Below are positions 39,060 to 52,960 of a DNA stretch of 64,000 nt, piece by piece. This DNA comes from Prunella strophiata (lineage: Eukaryota > Chordata > Aves > Passeriformes > Prunellidae). The notes beneath the pieces were generated by a model that saw only the letters and a list, made by a program, of their open reading frames with translations, was not told where the DNA came from and ran no database searches. Both the position numbers and the translations under genes were made by a program. Position 1 is the stretch's first letter; every line of letters begins with the position of its first letter. Location of the stretch: NCBI GenBank assembly GCA_036583965.1, contig JAZBQD010000030.1, forward strand, positions 87,031,300-87,095,299. The letters run 5' to 3'.

Positions 39060-39350
39060 TGGAGGCGAGGAGGGACCTCTGGACAGGCCATTCACTTTCT
39101 GTCAAGACTGAGGCTGCACCTGGGGCCATGTTCAGTAGAATTTGAGACTCTCCCAGGGAGAAGGCCCATCACTTCACAGAGGCTATGTGGCTGTGCTTAG
39201 CCACCCTTGTGCCATCTTTACATCCAGCCAGAATTTCCCTGAATGTGGTTCTATGACCCTTTGACAAGCTTTCCCACTGTCAGAACTCTCTTGCTGGGTT
39301 ACCATCTCTTGTGCCAGAAGGCTCCAAGCCACATGTGGTAGTAATCCAGC
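39060..39350 (-). repeat. Probable old CR1 fragment
   Basis: The sequence is richer in GC than its neighbours. In order it shows weak matches to the minus-strand CR1 3' region: a gagggacctctgga block at 39069-39082, a 'gagactctcccaggga' block at about 39145-39160, and 'ccagccagaatttccctg' at 39224-39241 followed by 'ccctttgac'. Many substitutions separate it from the pattern I know, so this is tentative. Repeat masking with an avian library would decide it. Confidence 0.4.
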
Positions 39351-42300
39351 TGAATTACACATCTCTATGTATTTGAGAGCCTTCTGGATGGAAATACTTC
39401 ACTGCCCCACAAAACTCCTAGCTATGCTTTTGTTACTGTACCTCTTTTCCACATGTAGAGACAATCTCTTTTTCTTAGAAAGTACAGTCAAGTTAAACTG
39501 ACTAAGAGTGAAGGAAACAGTAAATAATGGTGCTATGTAAAATGTAATCTTTCTAAAACTAGGCTGAATTTTTAATTCGATTTATTGATTGATTTTTATC
39601 TGAATTATGAAGACTTAACTTGTACGTGGTTTGCATTGTTTGGGGTTAAAATCACCTTATATTTATTGAGAGAAGTTAAGTATGAAGATGGGGGTCTGTT
39701 AATGCTAAACAGGTGGATCAAGTTCAAGCCATTCTGCCTGCTCTTGAGCAACTCATAGGAGGTTTTGACAGCCTGAAAGCTAAATTACCTATTTGGAAGT
39801 GTTCTAAGTTTAGTGCTAGGACTAAAATATATGTTTGTTGTTTCAGGTGGTGGTGTATATATCTTTGTTGGAGAGTCCTGCCTTTTACTGCCTGGATCCT
39901 TTTAACAGCGTGTCAAAGGTGAGTGGTTCAAGTTCAGTGGTTATTTTCCTAACTTAAGATAACAAGTGAACTGAATGTATTGCTTGGTTTTGGCTTTTAT
40001 GTAATAACTGTGTAGTTGTGATTTTTAATTTTTTTTAACTGCTGGATGAATTATTAAATAGTGTGTCTTTTTCCATCTGTGATATGGGGCAAATCAGTTC
40101 TAGCTCTTTCAGGTTAAAAAAAAAAAAAAGAGAAAAGAAAAAATGATAGGCTCAGACTATTAATTAAGAACTAGATATTGCTTCCACTGTTTTATGCCTC
40201 CTGTCTGCCTGCTACCTGCTCTTTTGACTTGGGATGTTTTCCCCTGAAGGTGCTGCCTGAAAGCACAACATGATGATGTGGGAAGTATGGAGGAGAAGCA
40301 GTCATCCATAAACCATGGTGGGGCAGGCTTTGAATTATTCTTTGGTTGAATTCTAAAAACTAAGTAATAGCTTTAAAAGTGTTGAGTATTGAAAGTATTG
40401 GGTGGAAAGAAGGTTTTTGTGTTTTCTGTGGGAGCAGAAGAGAATTGCATTCAGTGTAAAGAGCATCTTCCTAGGCTGACTCTGAAGATCTGAAATAATC
40501 TAATGTAGCTGATGTTCCTGTAGAAGTCTTTTTGTGGTAGAAGTTTGGCTAGCATTTTTCTTTTAATTTGTGTACCCTGTTGTCAGTTTCTAGTAGCTTG
40601 GTCTCTGTGGCTTAGTAGGAATTTATTAACATTACAACTGTACCAAAAAATAGAAGCAAAATGGCAGAACACTGACTAAGCATTCAGCTTTGTAGTAGCG
40701 CAGCATGGAATCTTGGCTTTATTCAGTACTTTGCCATGTGGATTTGTTACTTCTTACTCAAATTCTCAGTTTAAAAATAATGTTGCCTTCTTCAGGGGGA
40801 AGTTATGAATTCCAATTATTGACATTTTGGAACCTTCAAATGGAAAGCAATAAATTGTTGTGTGCCTTGATATTTGCTGTGAGTTCTATTAAATACTTAC
40901 TCAATTAAGTGTTATGAGATGTTGAAATTAGATTTATTTATTCAACAAAATGAAGGTGAACCACTTAGAATTAAAAATTCAGTCTAGTCTTAACTATTAT
41001 GTCTCCATACGCTTTTGCAAATGATTGATTTTCCTTTAAACTGAAAAAGAAATTCTGAAGTAATACTGAGATAGTGGGCTTTTGCACTATATTTTCAAGT
41101 TGTCTGACATATGTCTTTAAATGTACTGAAAAAAATTTGTAACTCTGGCCTTCCTAACAGATCAGTGTAACCTTGAACACTTAGGTGTTAGAGAGAGGTG
41201 ATAGAGAGAAACCTTTTGTATTCATTTTCTTCAATAATTTTTCTATGATGTATAAGTAGCAAAATCAAAATATTCTTGAAAGAGCTGTAAATGTGAAAAC
41301 AAAGTAAGTACACAATCCTAAAGCAAATTATTCATCAGGCTGTTGAATTAGTCATTGTAAAATTATTTTTCTGCAATAATTTCTTCTCCAAATTAAGCTG
41401 ACATTTTATTGACTATGGGCTGAATTATGTATTTATTTCAAATGTGTAATATAAAACACATTAGAGTTTTATCTTTGGAAACTCTTTATTGTCCTTTTTA
41501 AAAATAGTTTTATGTTAAATATTCAGTGAAAATAATTTTAAAAATAGTCCTACTGCTCACTTAAAGGAAATAGGTGTCTGAAGTGTTGGTTATGTATTTA
41601 GTCATCATTATTTCTTGAGCTAGTTGCTGTGATACATGGTATATTGAGCAATTTTTCTTTTACTCTTTAATCCAGTAAATGTGAAGGGTAGCCAAACATG
41701 CCCAAAGTGGAGTTCTTTATATCAGGTGAAGGTTTTATATATTTTGTCAAGAGGCAATATACAGATAACAGCTCACTGAAAGGAGCTGAGGAAGAACTAC
41801 CTGGATATGTCATTTGGTGGGCTGTGTAAGGAGTGTCTCTCTTTTTTTTGTATCTTTTTTTCCTCCATTTTTATTAAAGAATGAGGAATTCCGGGGTATT
41901 TGCTGTGTATGGTTGTACCACACTCAATTTCAATAACAAAATCTAACCATATTAATATTTTGTGCCTTTTTCCATCCTTTGTGTGCTTGTTTCTGATGGA
42001 CTGTATTCAATTTGGTAAATATGTGAATATGCAAAACCTGGAGCATTCTAATGCAGTTCCCAAAGGGAAATGAATGTGTAGGTGTGAGTTCAGTAAAGCC
42101 TATGTTTGTAATGCTTTGTTGAACCAGGACATAGTAAACCTTTTGCCCTTTGAAAAGGAAATGAAATTGGCAACAAAGTAAATTTTCAGAAATTTACACT
42201 CCAAGTCCTTAAACTTCACCAAACTGCAGGCAATCATGTATCCTTACAGGATTTTGTTGTCGTTTTCAAGGTCTGCCAGGTCTTCTTTTATATAGCTGGG

Positions 42301-45040
42301 CAAGCTAGCTTTTTTCAGTTGTTTGCTTTCCTCTCCCTCTCCTCTAACATCATATTTTATGTAGTGGTATTCTGTGCTTTTGAACTTATCCCTCATTCAC
42401 TTGCAGTAATTGAATCGAAAGCAAGATCTCATATTGTATTTTCACAATAAAATATTTTGAAAAGTGATTGCAATATTGATAGGTACATTGAGCATTTTGT
42501 ATTTTAGATTAAAATCTTCTGGGAAATGTTCTGTCTTGATATTTTGAGACTTGATAAACTTGTATGGAATGACTATTTCTTTAGAGTTACCTCTGTACAT
42601 GGGAGGGAGATTGTTAGATGAGGTCAGAAGCAAACTGGTTCAAGCAAAGTTACCAATGTCTTCATACTCAGCAGATTTGTCAAAGGCTGCAGTACCACAG
42701 CATAGAATAGAAATCCTTGTCTGTAAAGATTCTCAGAGCAACCATGATAGAGATGAGCTCCTCACATTTTGAGACTGGGGACCTGCACACAGGTTCACCA
42801 AATGCTCCTCCTCCTCTGTTCCAGAGCAAAAAGCACCACAGACATTTCAGCTTGTTGGAACTGTTTGTGATAGTGTATCAGAATATTTCTTGGTATTTTT
42901 CTGTGATTCAGCATGTTTGTAGTTGTTGATTTTGGATATTTTTTAACCCAAGGAAAACAATACCTATTCTCAGTGTTTCATGTGAGTTAGTTGTGGGAAA
43001 CTTTGATTCTGACAGTTACGAAGAGAATGAAAGGTATGTGCTGAGTGGATGTCTGGATTCCTTTCCCTTAAAAAAATATTGCTGTAATTACACCAATTAT
43101 CTCAGGTGCCCAAAGTGATTGTAAGACTTTGAATGCAACTTCAGTGTTACTTAAAATATTTACAGACATTTAGTACAATAAATGAATTTATAGAATACTG
43201 CCTGTTACATTATGCGAGTGGCATAATACTTTCTAACCTATAATTGAGGACAGTGGGGAAAAACACTTTCAGCCCACTCTTACACTTCCATTACCACAGG
43301 TACACACCTCAAATAAATTGATCTTCCCTGGATTACATTATTTTAGTATTTCTTGTTCTAGATTTTTCTTTACTGCATTTTTTCTGTTTCTCTTTGTAGT
43401 AATTGTATCTCTTTACTTGAACTATAGGCATGTTTTAATAATATAATAATAATAATATGAAAGTTAAGAATTAGTTGTCTAATTTTTTCCAGTTTTGATA
43501 ATTTCAGGTGCAACTAATGTGTGTCGGTATCAGCAGTACCTGAAATGTCCTTTGCAGTGTGCTTTAACTACAATCCATATGGATTCATCATCAGAGAATA
43601 CTGTACAGCTTTCATCAATGCAGGAAAATTAATTTCAGTAGAAATATAACAATTACCACAGTTCTTTCATGATGGAAGTGGTTTTGACATATGGTAGCCA
43701 GTGTGGACTTCTTCTGTCTTGTCATCCAGCTTGTCAGTTTTTCTGAGCCAAATGGTTTGGTGTATTATCTGGATGTTGAAGTTGGTGAATTTCATGGAGG
43801 AATATTTACAAGTTAGTGTGGTATATTTCTTGTGGAATTCAGTTTCTAATAATTTGGCTAATTAATCTTGGATTACAATTACTGTTTGCACTGTAGTAAC
43901 AAAGCTTCAATTGTACTAAACAGAGAGATCTGAGAAAATGAGCTTGTCCTGTTGTTTATTTTTTAAGCCAGTAGCAACGCAAAGCACAGAATACCATGCC
44001 TTACAGATGCAAACCTTTTACACATTTTTTCCCTTTTCCTGATTTTAAGTTTGAGAGCCTTATTTTAAGACATCACAGGTTTGTTGTCGATTAAAGCCCC
44101 ACTTTCCTTTGTACTGTCTTTTCGCACCCTTTTGTTTCAGGGATTGCCTGCAGCTCTCATCCCTCCGTATTTTGGAGGCTGTTATTTGTGTCAGCTGCTC
44201 TTAGTTGTTCCCAGCAGTAGAGCCTTGGTGTAGCCTATTTTCTACCTGCTCCATCCTCTCTTTTATCCCCCCACCTTTCTTTTAAATGATCCTCCTCCTG
44301 ATTTTTGATTCAGCAGCTTTATGCATAATCCTTCCAGGTACTGTTGTTGCCACTCAGACTTGTTTTTTTCCCCCTCACTGGTGTGAGTCCTTGAATTTTT
44401 GTTGCACACCTTTTCCTTGTGACTGCTTGTTCCACTTTTTCCTACTAATACATAAAATTTACCAGTAGCCTGTTGGTTTTGTTTTTTTTATGTACAATAC
44501 CATCAGACATGTTCATATATATGAGCTAGAAATCTGTAGCCTGCAGCTACAGCAGGTGATGTCAGAGATATTATTTCCCTGAAGCAGCAGGTTGTTGGGG
44601 GATCCAAATTTTCCCAAGAGGCTGAATTTAGAATTCTCTATCTTGCACCAAAATCCATTGCTCTTAGCACATTCCCTGATAAGCTCATTTGTCTCATACC
44701 ATTAGTTCTCAGGTTATCACATACCAGTCCCCAAAAATGCTGTTGAATGAGGGTTAGACTTCTCTTTATATTTGATCTCTGAATTTTTTTTTCAAGATTA
44801 AACAGTCAGAGTATTAGTTTCCCTTGCTTAGTTCTCTCCCTGAAGATTACTGAATGGTATTTTCTGCCAGCCTTAGATTTGCATGGGATCTGGAAAGTTC
44901 TGTTCCATTATTGCTGGAGAGAGGGCTGGTTTATAATGGTGAAGATCTGGATGCATGGTAATGTGAAATATTTATCTCAAAATGAAAGGGTGTTGACATC
45001 CATGAGTTTTCTTGAATGTTTGGACTAGAACTACAAAACT

Positions 45041-45054
45041 TGTGTGTGTGTGTG
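45041..45054. repeat. (TG)7 microsatellite
   Basis: Seven uninterrupted TG units in intron 1. A simple dinucleotide repeat. Confidence 0.9.
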
Positions 45055-48000
45055 TTTATGTTTATAAAATTGGTTTTGAAACTACCTCATAAGCAAGGCT
45101 TTGGCAATTGTGCTCCATAGAATTTGAATTTACTGTCAAAGGGATGAAGGAAGCTAGCAGTCTCAGCTGCTGACTTGCACTTCAGGCACTTTTTGGATGC
45201 ATGGCTGCTGTAACATACTTTCTGACTGCAGTAAATGACTGAAACTTCAGGAAGTCTTGAGCTGTGAGCTGTAAGTCTTCTTCCATGTGACTGCTCACAC
45301 TTCATTATTTGGCCAAAATGGGGGTATCCCATTTGTGTGCTAGGCTTATGTCCATTGTGTGAAGAGCAGCTGCTGCTTTGTGTTCTTCAGGAAAAAAGTG
45401 GTGGCAGAGAGATCAGAAGCCTGCCTGTTGTTGTGACCTGCTTCCTGCCTGTGGTTTAGGAGAAAGGGGAGAAAAATGACAGCACAAAATAGGTCACTGG
45501 TCAGCTAAAGATTCTGGCCTGTAGGTGGGTGGATGGGCATTTTGGCATTTCCTGAGTCAATACCCTAACTAATCCTGCAAAATTCTTAAAAATAAGAGAA
45601 ACAAAACTGAGGGCAATATTTGATGAAATTACATAATGCTGCTTAGCTTTACAGGCTATAACTTGGTTTCAGGGTGGAGTTTTTTGAACTCGCATAACAA
45701 TTCAGACCAAGACCTGTTCTCCAGAATTTATTTTGCAAGAAGCTAAAGAACAAATAAAGTAAAAATGCTTGGTATTATTCACTTGAAACAGTCAGAGATT
45801 CTGTGGTAAAGGAATGGAAAAGGGATGTCTCCTTCTATAAGTTCTCCCTGGGGTCCAGAGAAGGAGGGATGAGTATATCTTCCTACTTGTCCCTAGTCCT
45901 CTTTTTTCTCTATTTTCTCTACATTTGATTTTATTCTCTGTTACCTTGAGGTGATTTGTGAATTTTTACATAGTGGCTCCTATTTCTGTTTAGTCATGGG
46001 ATTGTAACTTGCTGCTCCATTAATGCACTGCACTACAGCCTCTGGTATTTGTGTGTTGGTTGTCATCAGAACGCCTTTCACTGAGGCTTGATCCAGATTT
46101 GGTAACACTGTTGTCTTGTTTGAGTAAGGTCTGAGTTAGATAATGAAGAAATTGTCTACTTCTCTTGTAATGTTACTTTTAACAGGGTTGTGGTGTGTCG
46201 CTTATGGATATTGACTACAAGTAATGCTTTGTACTTGGGAGCCTCTTGTAGTACCGTAGTATTTTGTATGGCTTCCAGCTGAACTGGTGTTTGAGAGCAA
46301 TGGCATAGTAATTTTTATTGAAAATCAGTAGCAGTATAAATTTTTAAATTGGTATTAATCTAGAAGGAACAAGAACTCTGTGGTTAAAGGTTCGCATTTC
46401 AGACCTGTGGTTTTGAACCTGTTTTTTCCTTTATTTAATCTTTGTTCTTGTACAGATGTTAATCCTCACAGTCTCTGTCCATGTTTGGAAATTATTTGGC
46501 TGCTATTATTTCCCTTTCATTTTTGTTGATGCATTTTATTGTTATCTGGTGGGAGTAAGGAAGAAAATGTGTCTGTGAGCGTGTGAGGGTAGAATGTCTC
46601 ATCAGTGCAAGAGTACATAACATTTCTGGATGGAAGGGAATGTGATGTAGCAGCCAAAACCAAATGTTTAACTTTGAACCAAGTTATTGCAGGGAGGTTT
46701 TATTCAGGAAAAGCAAGCTTTGGAGAAATTTGACAGAAGATAAAAATAATAGGAGGAGATTTAAAGGCATTTGGAAGTACTCCATTTTGTTCAAGCACTG
46801 AAGGTGAGAGCAGGAATGAAGGCGGATGAGAGTCTAGCATCGTGAGGCAATGTTGGTGTCTCTTGAATGTATATTTTGCTCTTGGAAATGTAGACTTTTC
46901 TAATTGCTTATTTTTGGTTTTGGGTTTCTATGGAAAAAGTCAGGTATTCCTACAGTCAAAATTTATGTTCAAAAGCTTATCCTTTAGAGCAGCAGATCTG
47001 GTGCAGTGGAAAATTGTGTTGGGATAATAGCAGTGGAACAACTTTTGAGATTGTCTGTGTAAGCCGTCTTAGAGCAGCTGGCACCTGAACTGCAACATAA
47101 GAGCTCAGAATAAGGAGCCTCTTCCTAACGTACTTAGAGAAGCATGTGTGCTCTGGAGCACTCCTGGGGTTTTAGAAGAAGGGTTTTAGAAAATCCCCTT
47201 TCATCCTCTTCCCTCTTCTCTGAAAGGTGTTTCTCTCTTGGCTTTGTGTCCCTCTCCATCAGCTGTAGGAATTAGCAATAGCTAGCTGCTGTAATTGTGT
47301 AGCAGAGCACTCACAAGTACAATTTTTTGGAAGAGGTCCTCATTTAAAGTGGAGGAAGATGTATAAGAAATAATTTGATTGAAATAAATGAATGCTACCA
47401 GCAATCCAGACCAAAAATATGGTCTTGGTTTTAAATTTGAAGCATTCCTTTAAAGTTCTAGGACAAGTAATTTTGAAGCCTGTTTTATTTGGGAAAGTTT
47501 GAGGGATAGTGTTTCCTCTGCATTTGTGTTTTGGGAGCAGTAAGAGAGGATTCCTGTATTGACTCAGAAGTGCTGTTAGGAAGAATAAATAATTTTAAGG
47601 GGAGACTGGGATTGCCATTTCTTGCCTAGGCTTACACTTTGTTGGTTAGCACAGCAGTCAGTGTGGCTGATGAAAGACTTGTGAAGCTGCAGCTTTCACT
47701 CGCATCTCATAAAAGATCCAAGAGTGTTCCTTTATTTAAATTGTGCTTTCGCTGGGTGCACGTCCTATCAGGAAATTAAAAGCATAGCTTTGAGTAACTG
47801 TCTCATGTTCCAGTCATTTTCAGGAAGATGTACAGATCTATACAGGAATAAATTTAATACTATTAGCTGTCTCTTAATGAAATCTAACACTGTATCTTTC
47901 AAGCAGCCTCTTTGGTTACATGCATAAGCACAGAATCAAGAATGGTATCTTATGTCCAGTGATTATTTTTACCTGTGCTATTCAAAGACCCTGCTTCTAG

Positions 48001-49902
48001 AAAGTAGCTTTTTGCCTGAGAAAATCTCCTAGATATAAGAAATAGGTGTTCATTAACAACAGTTCAGCTTTGGAACTTTGCCTTGGGATTTAAATTGGGG
48101 AGTATCTTTTTTTTTTTCCCCACTGCTACGTGCACCCTTTCATATTCAATAAAAATTTTGGTCCAGATGACTTGGAAAGAAAATCCAGAAATCTAAGGGT
48201 TTATCCAGCATTCAACGTGACAGCAAACTAGAAAGTTTACAGGAGCAGAGTGTGAACAGGACCTTTAAATTACTTAGTACTCTGTGGACTAGAAAGTTTA
48301 AAATTATTATAACAATTAAAATTGTTTTCTCATTTCCCTACTGTTATGAGGTAGATTGATGATCTAGGTAGGGTGATTTTTGGAAAAGTAAATGATAAAT
48401 TGCTTAAGACTATAGAGAGAATGTTGTCTAGGAATGGACAACATATTCTTTTCATTTTTCCCTCAAAAACTTTGGAAATAAATGAGTTTTTGAACTGAAC
48501 AAACATCTCTTCCTCTTTCTAGTTAAAAAGTGAATATATGATTTTTCCATTGGGGAACAGAAGGTCAGCGGTTCAGTTTTATTTTCAGCATTTTATAGAC
48601 AGTTTAAAGTGAAATCCCTTGAAAAGTAGGTAGCGGTGTTTCAAGGGATTAGCAGTAAAACGTAGCAATCCACAGTGATTCTGAGCTTCGTCCTTCTGTG
48701 TGAGATCAAGGTTAAACTTCTTATGTCTGAGGACTGTTCTTTGTTTATACAATACAGAAATGTACTAATGCTTCCAGTGAAGTATAACTCCTACAGACCA
48801 TTGAACTGTTTGAGCTATGGGAAAAGAAGCAGCAGTGGAAGCAAATCTTTCACACACTTTATTATTTGGAATCTTGAAAGAAATTCAAGGATGTCTCCTT
48901 TATAAAATCTCATGGTGTTCACCATGTCCTGAGTGACTGGCTGGTTTAATTTCAAGAAGGAAGGTTTAGTGATAGGATGAAAGTCTGTGAACAGGAGTAT
49001 ACTTAATTTGTTCTTTCACAGAGCATGGATCAGCAGTCTGTCATATAACTAAGTTTACCTAAATGTCCTCTCAGTAGAGCGGGGTTTTTTTGACCTTGTG
49101 TGCTTGGCTCCCTCCTACTCTGTTTTTGTAAAGAGCTGTGGAGAGGCTGTTAGATGTGAAATGGTTTGTAATTTTGTCTTCTGTAGGCACCTAAGGTATG
49201 TTTTATTCTTCCTGGACTTTCCCTTCTACTTTTATCTTGTTTGTTTTTTGTTTCATGTGTTTCTGAATAGAGAGGTAAACTTAAATGCTGTCTGCTGGGA
49301 GAAGTGGAGAGAGAGCCATCCAGAGCAACAGCAACAAACATTAAGCTTATCTGTGTCTCTGACTTTGTAGAAACACCGCAACATCCATAAACCAATGCAG
49401 AGATATGGTCATTAATCATTGCTGCTGTTTTAGAGGTGAGGTGAGGTCTCCTTTCCAAAAGTTTTCTTTAGGGCTGCAGGGTTTATTAGCTGCATCATTT
49501 TTTCTGGAACTGCTTTTAAAAGAATTCAGGAAAAGGTGAGCCAGTGCTCTTTTCTGGCCCTCTTGCTATATCTAAATGTGAGGCAGTTTGAGATTCTGTT
49601 GTGTTTACTCTGCAGCGAAGAAAAATGGACCACAAAAGCTGCCACCTTTCTGTTTGTCTCATGTTGTTTGTAGTCAAAAGGGCTGAAGATATTCTCTCTG
49701 CACAGTCTGGTTATTCCCACTACTGTCTAGAATGTACCATTGCTCTTGATTGCCTTCAAAATAAAGCAAGAAGACTTTTTGCACTAACAGTGGAAAAAGT
49801 CACCACAGGTTGTGTCATTCACAGTCACTGCATCTGCATTAAGCTGCTGATGGAGGCAGAAAAAAAACCTTGCAGCTGCTGCCTGTACTTGCCTGAGCCC
49901 TG

Positions 49903-49929
49903 CCTGCTGCTGGGGATTGCAGCAGCAGG
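49903..49929. repeat. GC-rich 10-bp hairpin (CTG/CAG arms)
   Basis: Left arm cctgctgctg (49903-49912), a 7-base loop, and right arm cagcagcagg (49920-49929), exact reverse complements. G-T wobble could add about two pairs at the base. The stem is much shorter than that of a typical microRNA precursor, so I do not call an RNA gene. Confidence 0.75.
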
Positions 49930-51019
49930 TGCAGGAAAGGGAGGTTGAGGGCAGATGGCACAAGCACAGGGAGGGGAAGGGCTGGCCAAGAAGAGGGATA
50001 TTAGCCAACTGTCTGTTGTTGGAGTTGCTTTATATTCAGACTTTCTTTTTTCTTCTCATCTTTCAACAAATTAAAATCAGCAAAGATGACAGTTTACATT
50101 CCCTGTGTTTTCTGGTAAGTATATGATAAAAGGGCATGGAAAGATGTATAGCCTTGAAGATACAGGGAAATAGCTTCTTCCAAAAATACGGTCTGAGATG
50201 AAACAGTAAAAATCATCTAACTGCAAAAATCCTTTTAGTGTTGTTTTTTGGGTTTTTTGCTTGGTCTCGAGAAGGTTGCCAGTACTGTCTGTTAATCTTT
50301 GTCCTGTTTTCTGAATGACATACAGATACACATCCCAAACAAACTGAAACATGTTTGTTTGGTTTTCTTAATCCCTTAAGGTTGTTATTCTGTATTTATG
50401 GAAAGATTTGAGCTAGGTTTTTTCTTACAAGCCCTTTGCTTTGTCTGTTGGTGACTATATTAAGCTTAGTTAAAAATGTGATGAAGTATTTTCTCTGTAA
50501 TTTCTATTACTATTGCTATTTATCTTCTAAACAGTAGGTAAGTTATAAGGCTTGTAGCTAGTACTGTGTAACTGTAACATGAGCTGCTATAATACCAACT
50601 TGTTCCTGTAGAACACCAGCTTTTTGTCCTTTGAAATAGAATTTTAAATTTAAATCATCTTTCAGAAGCTGAAAACGAACACTGCCTACTTTATAACAGT
50701 CATACTGTTCCAAAAAAGGCTGTAGAAATATCCTCTTCAAGTAAAACATCAAAAGACTTAAAAACTCAGCATCCTGAAACAGCAGAGCACTTATCATGTA
50801 AATAGAAAAGATTGTACTTAGTATTATGTGTTTTAAAGCCTGCCACATTGTTTAAGCATTTGTATCTTGAGCTGCACCAGATGAGGAAATTTTGTGGTAT
50901 AGCAGTATTACTAATGAAAATCTTAAAAAATAAAAATGAACTGGGAGGGTTAGCTTGTGTGAAAGTCACAACATAAAACAAGAGTACATAAAATTAGGGT
51001 GGTATTGCATGATTAGTAG

Positions 51020-51830
51020 GCCAGAACTCAGATTTGTGTTCTGATGTTGCAGCCTGCTCCAAGCTCCAGGTCCATGTCTTCCTGTGCTGAGGGCCCCAGA
51101 TGTGGATGCAGTATTCTGGGTGGGGTCTCACCAGAGCAGAGTAAAGGGGCAGAATCACCTTTGACCTGCTGGCCACGCTGCTTTTGATACAGCCCAAGAT
51201 GCAGTTGGCTTTCTGGGCTGCAAGGAGGTATTGCTGGGTCATGTCCAGGCTTTCACCTACCAATGCTGCACAGTCCTTCTCTGTAGGGTAGCTCTCAATC
51301 CCTGCAATGCCCAGCCTGGACTGATATGGAATTGCCCTGACCCAGGCACAGTACCTTTTACTTGGCCCTTTTGAACCTGCTCAGGTGAGCATGGGCCCAG
51401 TTCTTGAGCTTGTCTGTGTCCCTCTGGATGGCATCCCATCCTTCAGTTTTGTCAGCCTTATTTTGGTGTTATATGTAGACTTGCTGAGGATGTGCTCAAT
51501 TCCCCCATCTGTGTCACTGATGAAGACATTGAACAGTGCTGATCCCAGTATGGACTCCACTTGCCCCTGATTTCCATCCAGACACTGAGCCACTGATCAA
51601 TGTCCAGATACCCTCTGGATGTGACTCTCCAGCCAATTCCTCATCCACTGAGGAATCTATGCATCAAATCCAGTATCTCTCCAATGTAGAGAGAGGGACT
51701 GTGTCAAAGGCCTTACTGGAGTCCAGACAAACAACATCTGTATGCTTTCCCTTATCCACAGTTGTAGTCACTCTATCATGGAAGGCCACTAAGTTGGTCA
51801 GGAAAAGGCATTTGGTAAAGCCACTTTCTC
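51020..51830 (-). pseudogene. CR1 LINE remnant, broken reverse transcriptase
   Basis: Read on the minus strand, this is the C-terminal part of the CR1 ORF2 reverse transcriptase. Translated pieces match the family in order: ILGSALFNVFISDTDGGIEH (minus strand, about 51487-51546, the QG-S-LGP-LFN-FI-D region), then the block where the family has its FADD catalytic motif, then the AAQKANCILGCIKSSVASRS block and the ILPLYSALVRPHPEYCIHIW block (about 51075-51220). Frames are broken between these blocks. In this copy the FADD motif reads STYN, so the catalytic aspartates are gone and the enzyme is dead. The element is antisense to NCK2. It is truncated at both ends as far as I can see, and I find no octamer tail beside it. 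Confidence 0.88.
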
Positions 51831-52960
51831 ATATAACCATTAGCAATTTTATTCCTATTTGGTATTTTCCAAAGTTTTGTGTTTCTTCTTGCAGCTTTTG
51901 ACATTGTATGCCTCAAATTATGAATCTGTATTAGTCTGAATAATGGGCAGCTGTGACTGTGAGGTGACTTTGGCTTTCAAGAAAGGAAGAAAAATGTGAG
52001 CTGGAAAATTGCCCTCACTGCATTCATTGTGCTTGGCATCCTCTTCTTTTGAGGGCATCCCCACCAGTCTTGTACAACAGACATTTGTGCTACACCTCCC
52101 TGCTGAAGTGGAGATTAGAGAGCTGGAAAAACCTACAGCCATCAGATATTGACATCACTAAGAACCTGGACTGCAAGCAAAACATAAGTGGGTCTTGCTT
52201 AGGAGATGCAGCCTTTTTGTTTAAAACTATTCCTTTTCCTTAAATGTTGAGTTTACATTTGAAGCAGTCGCTGCTTGCTTATTTCACCTAAGCAGACTCA
52301 TTTGTGTGATAAACATCATGAAAACTTTGGATGAGAAATGTTTTTACTAACATCGTTTTATACATTCTTAGATAAGCACACAAAGATTTTGTTTTTGTTG
52401 AATAGTAAAATGCTGTACTGACTCCTTAGCAGCAAAGATGTATCTATGGGTGTTTCTAACATGTATTCTCCTTTATTGCTTTGTCTGCATTCTTAAAAGA
52501 GTTCTAAGCCACTTACAGGACAAAAAAAAACCCCCCTGCTTAAGCTCTGTGCTCTATTGGAGCTATGCAGAAGTTCGTTACCACTAAACTTGTCTTGAGG
52601 TTTCCTGTTTTCAGTTGTTGTGCAGTGTGAGATGCAAGGTGCTGGCATGTGGCTGCAGGTGTATTGGAGATTGGGTTATCAGATATGTTGTGGGGCCTGG
52701 AGAGGCCAGCCTTGCCTAGCAGCTGTCAAAGGCATTTGGCTGCAGAAATGATCTCCAGCCCTCACACCACTGTGCCCATAAACAGTGGCAGGCCACACCA
52801 AGGGAACAGGGTCTTAGGTGTGTAGGTAGCAAGGTTAAGTTAGTACAGCTCTAAACTACTGGTTAGTTATGAGTGATCCTTCACTTGTTTTTTTTGGAGA
52901 TATACTGCCTGATTATGTTAACAAGAAGTATCTTCTAAAAGCCCCATCATTTCTGTGCCT
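51831..52960. other. Intron 1 segment, no gene recognised
   Basis: Mixed-composition intronic DNA. The part from about 52610 to 52830 is more GC-rich (for example ggggcctggagaggccagcc at about 52692-52711) and may belong to the same repeat as the TATA cassette downstream, but I cannot name a family. Confidence 0.45.

Larger units (their letters stand above)
39351..51019. other. Intron 1 segment, no gene recognised
   Basis: AT-rich intronic DNA with an A14 run at 40116-40129, a TAA-type tract near 43440-43457, a (TG)7 run at 45041-45054 and a GC-rich hairpin at 49903-49929. Open frames such as 39713-39922 (69 codons) and 49601-49948 (115 codons) show no domain I recognise. The first is followed by a donor-like AAAG|GTGAGT at 39919, which is worth checking against transcripts. 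Confidence 0.55.

Noticed and set aside
49903..49929. MicroRNA precursor
   Set aside because: The stem is only about 10 perfect pairs, far shorter than a precursor stem of roughly 30 pairs.
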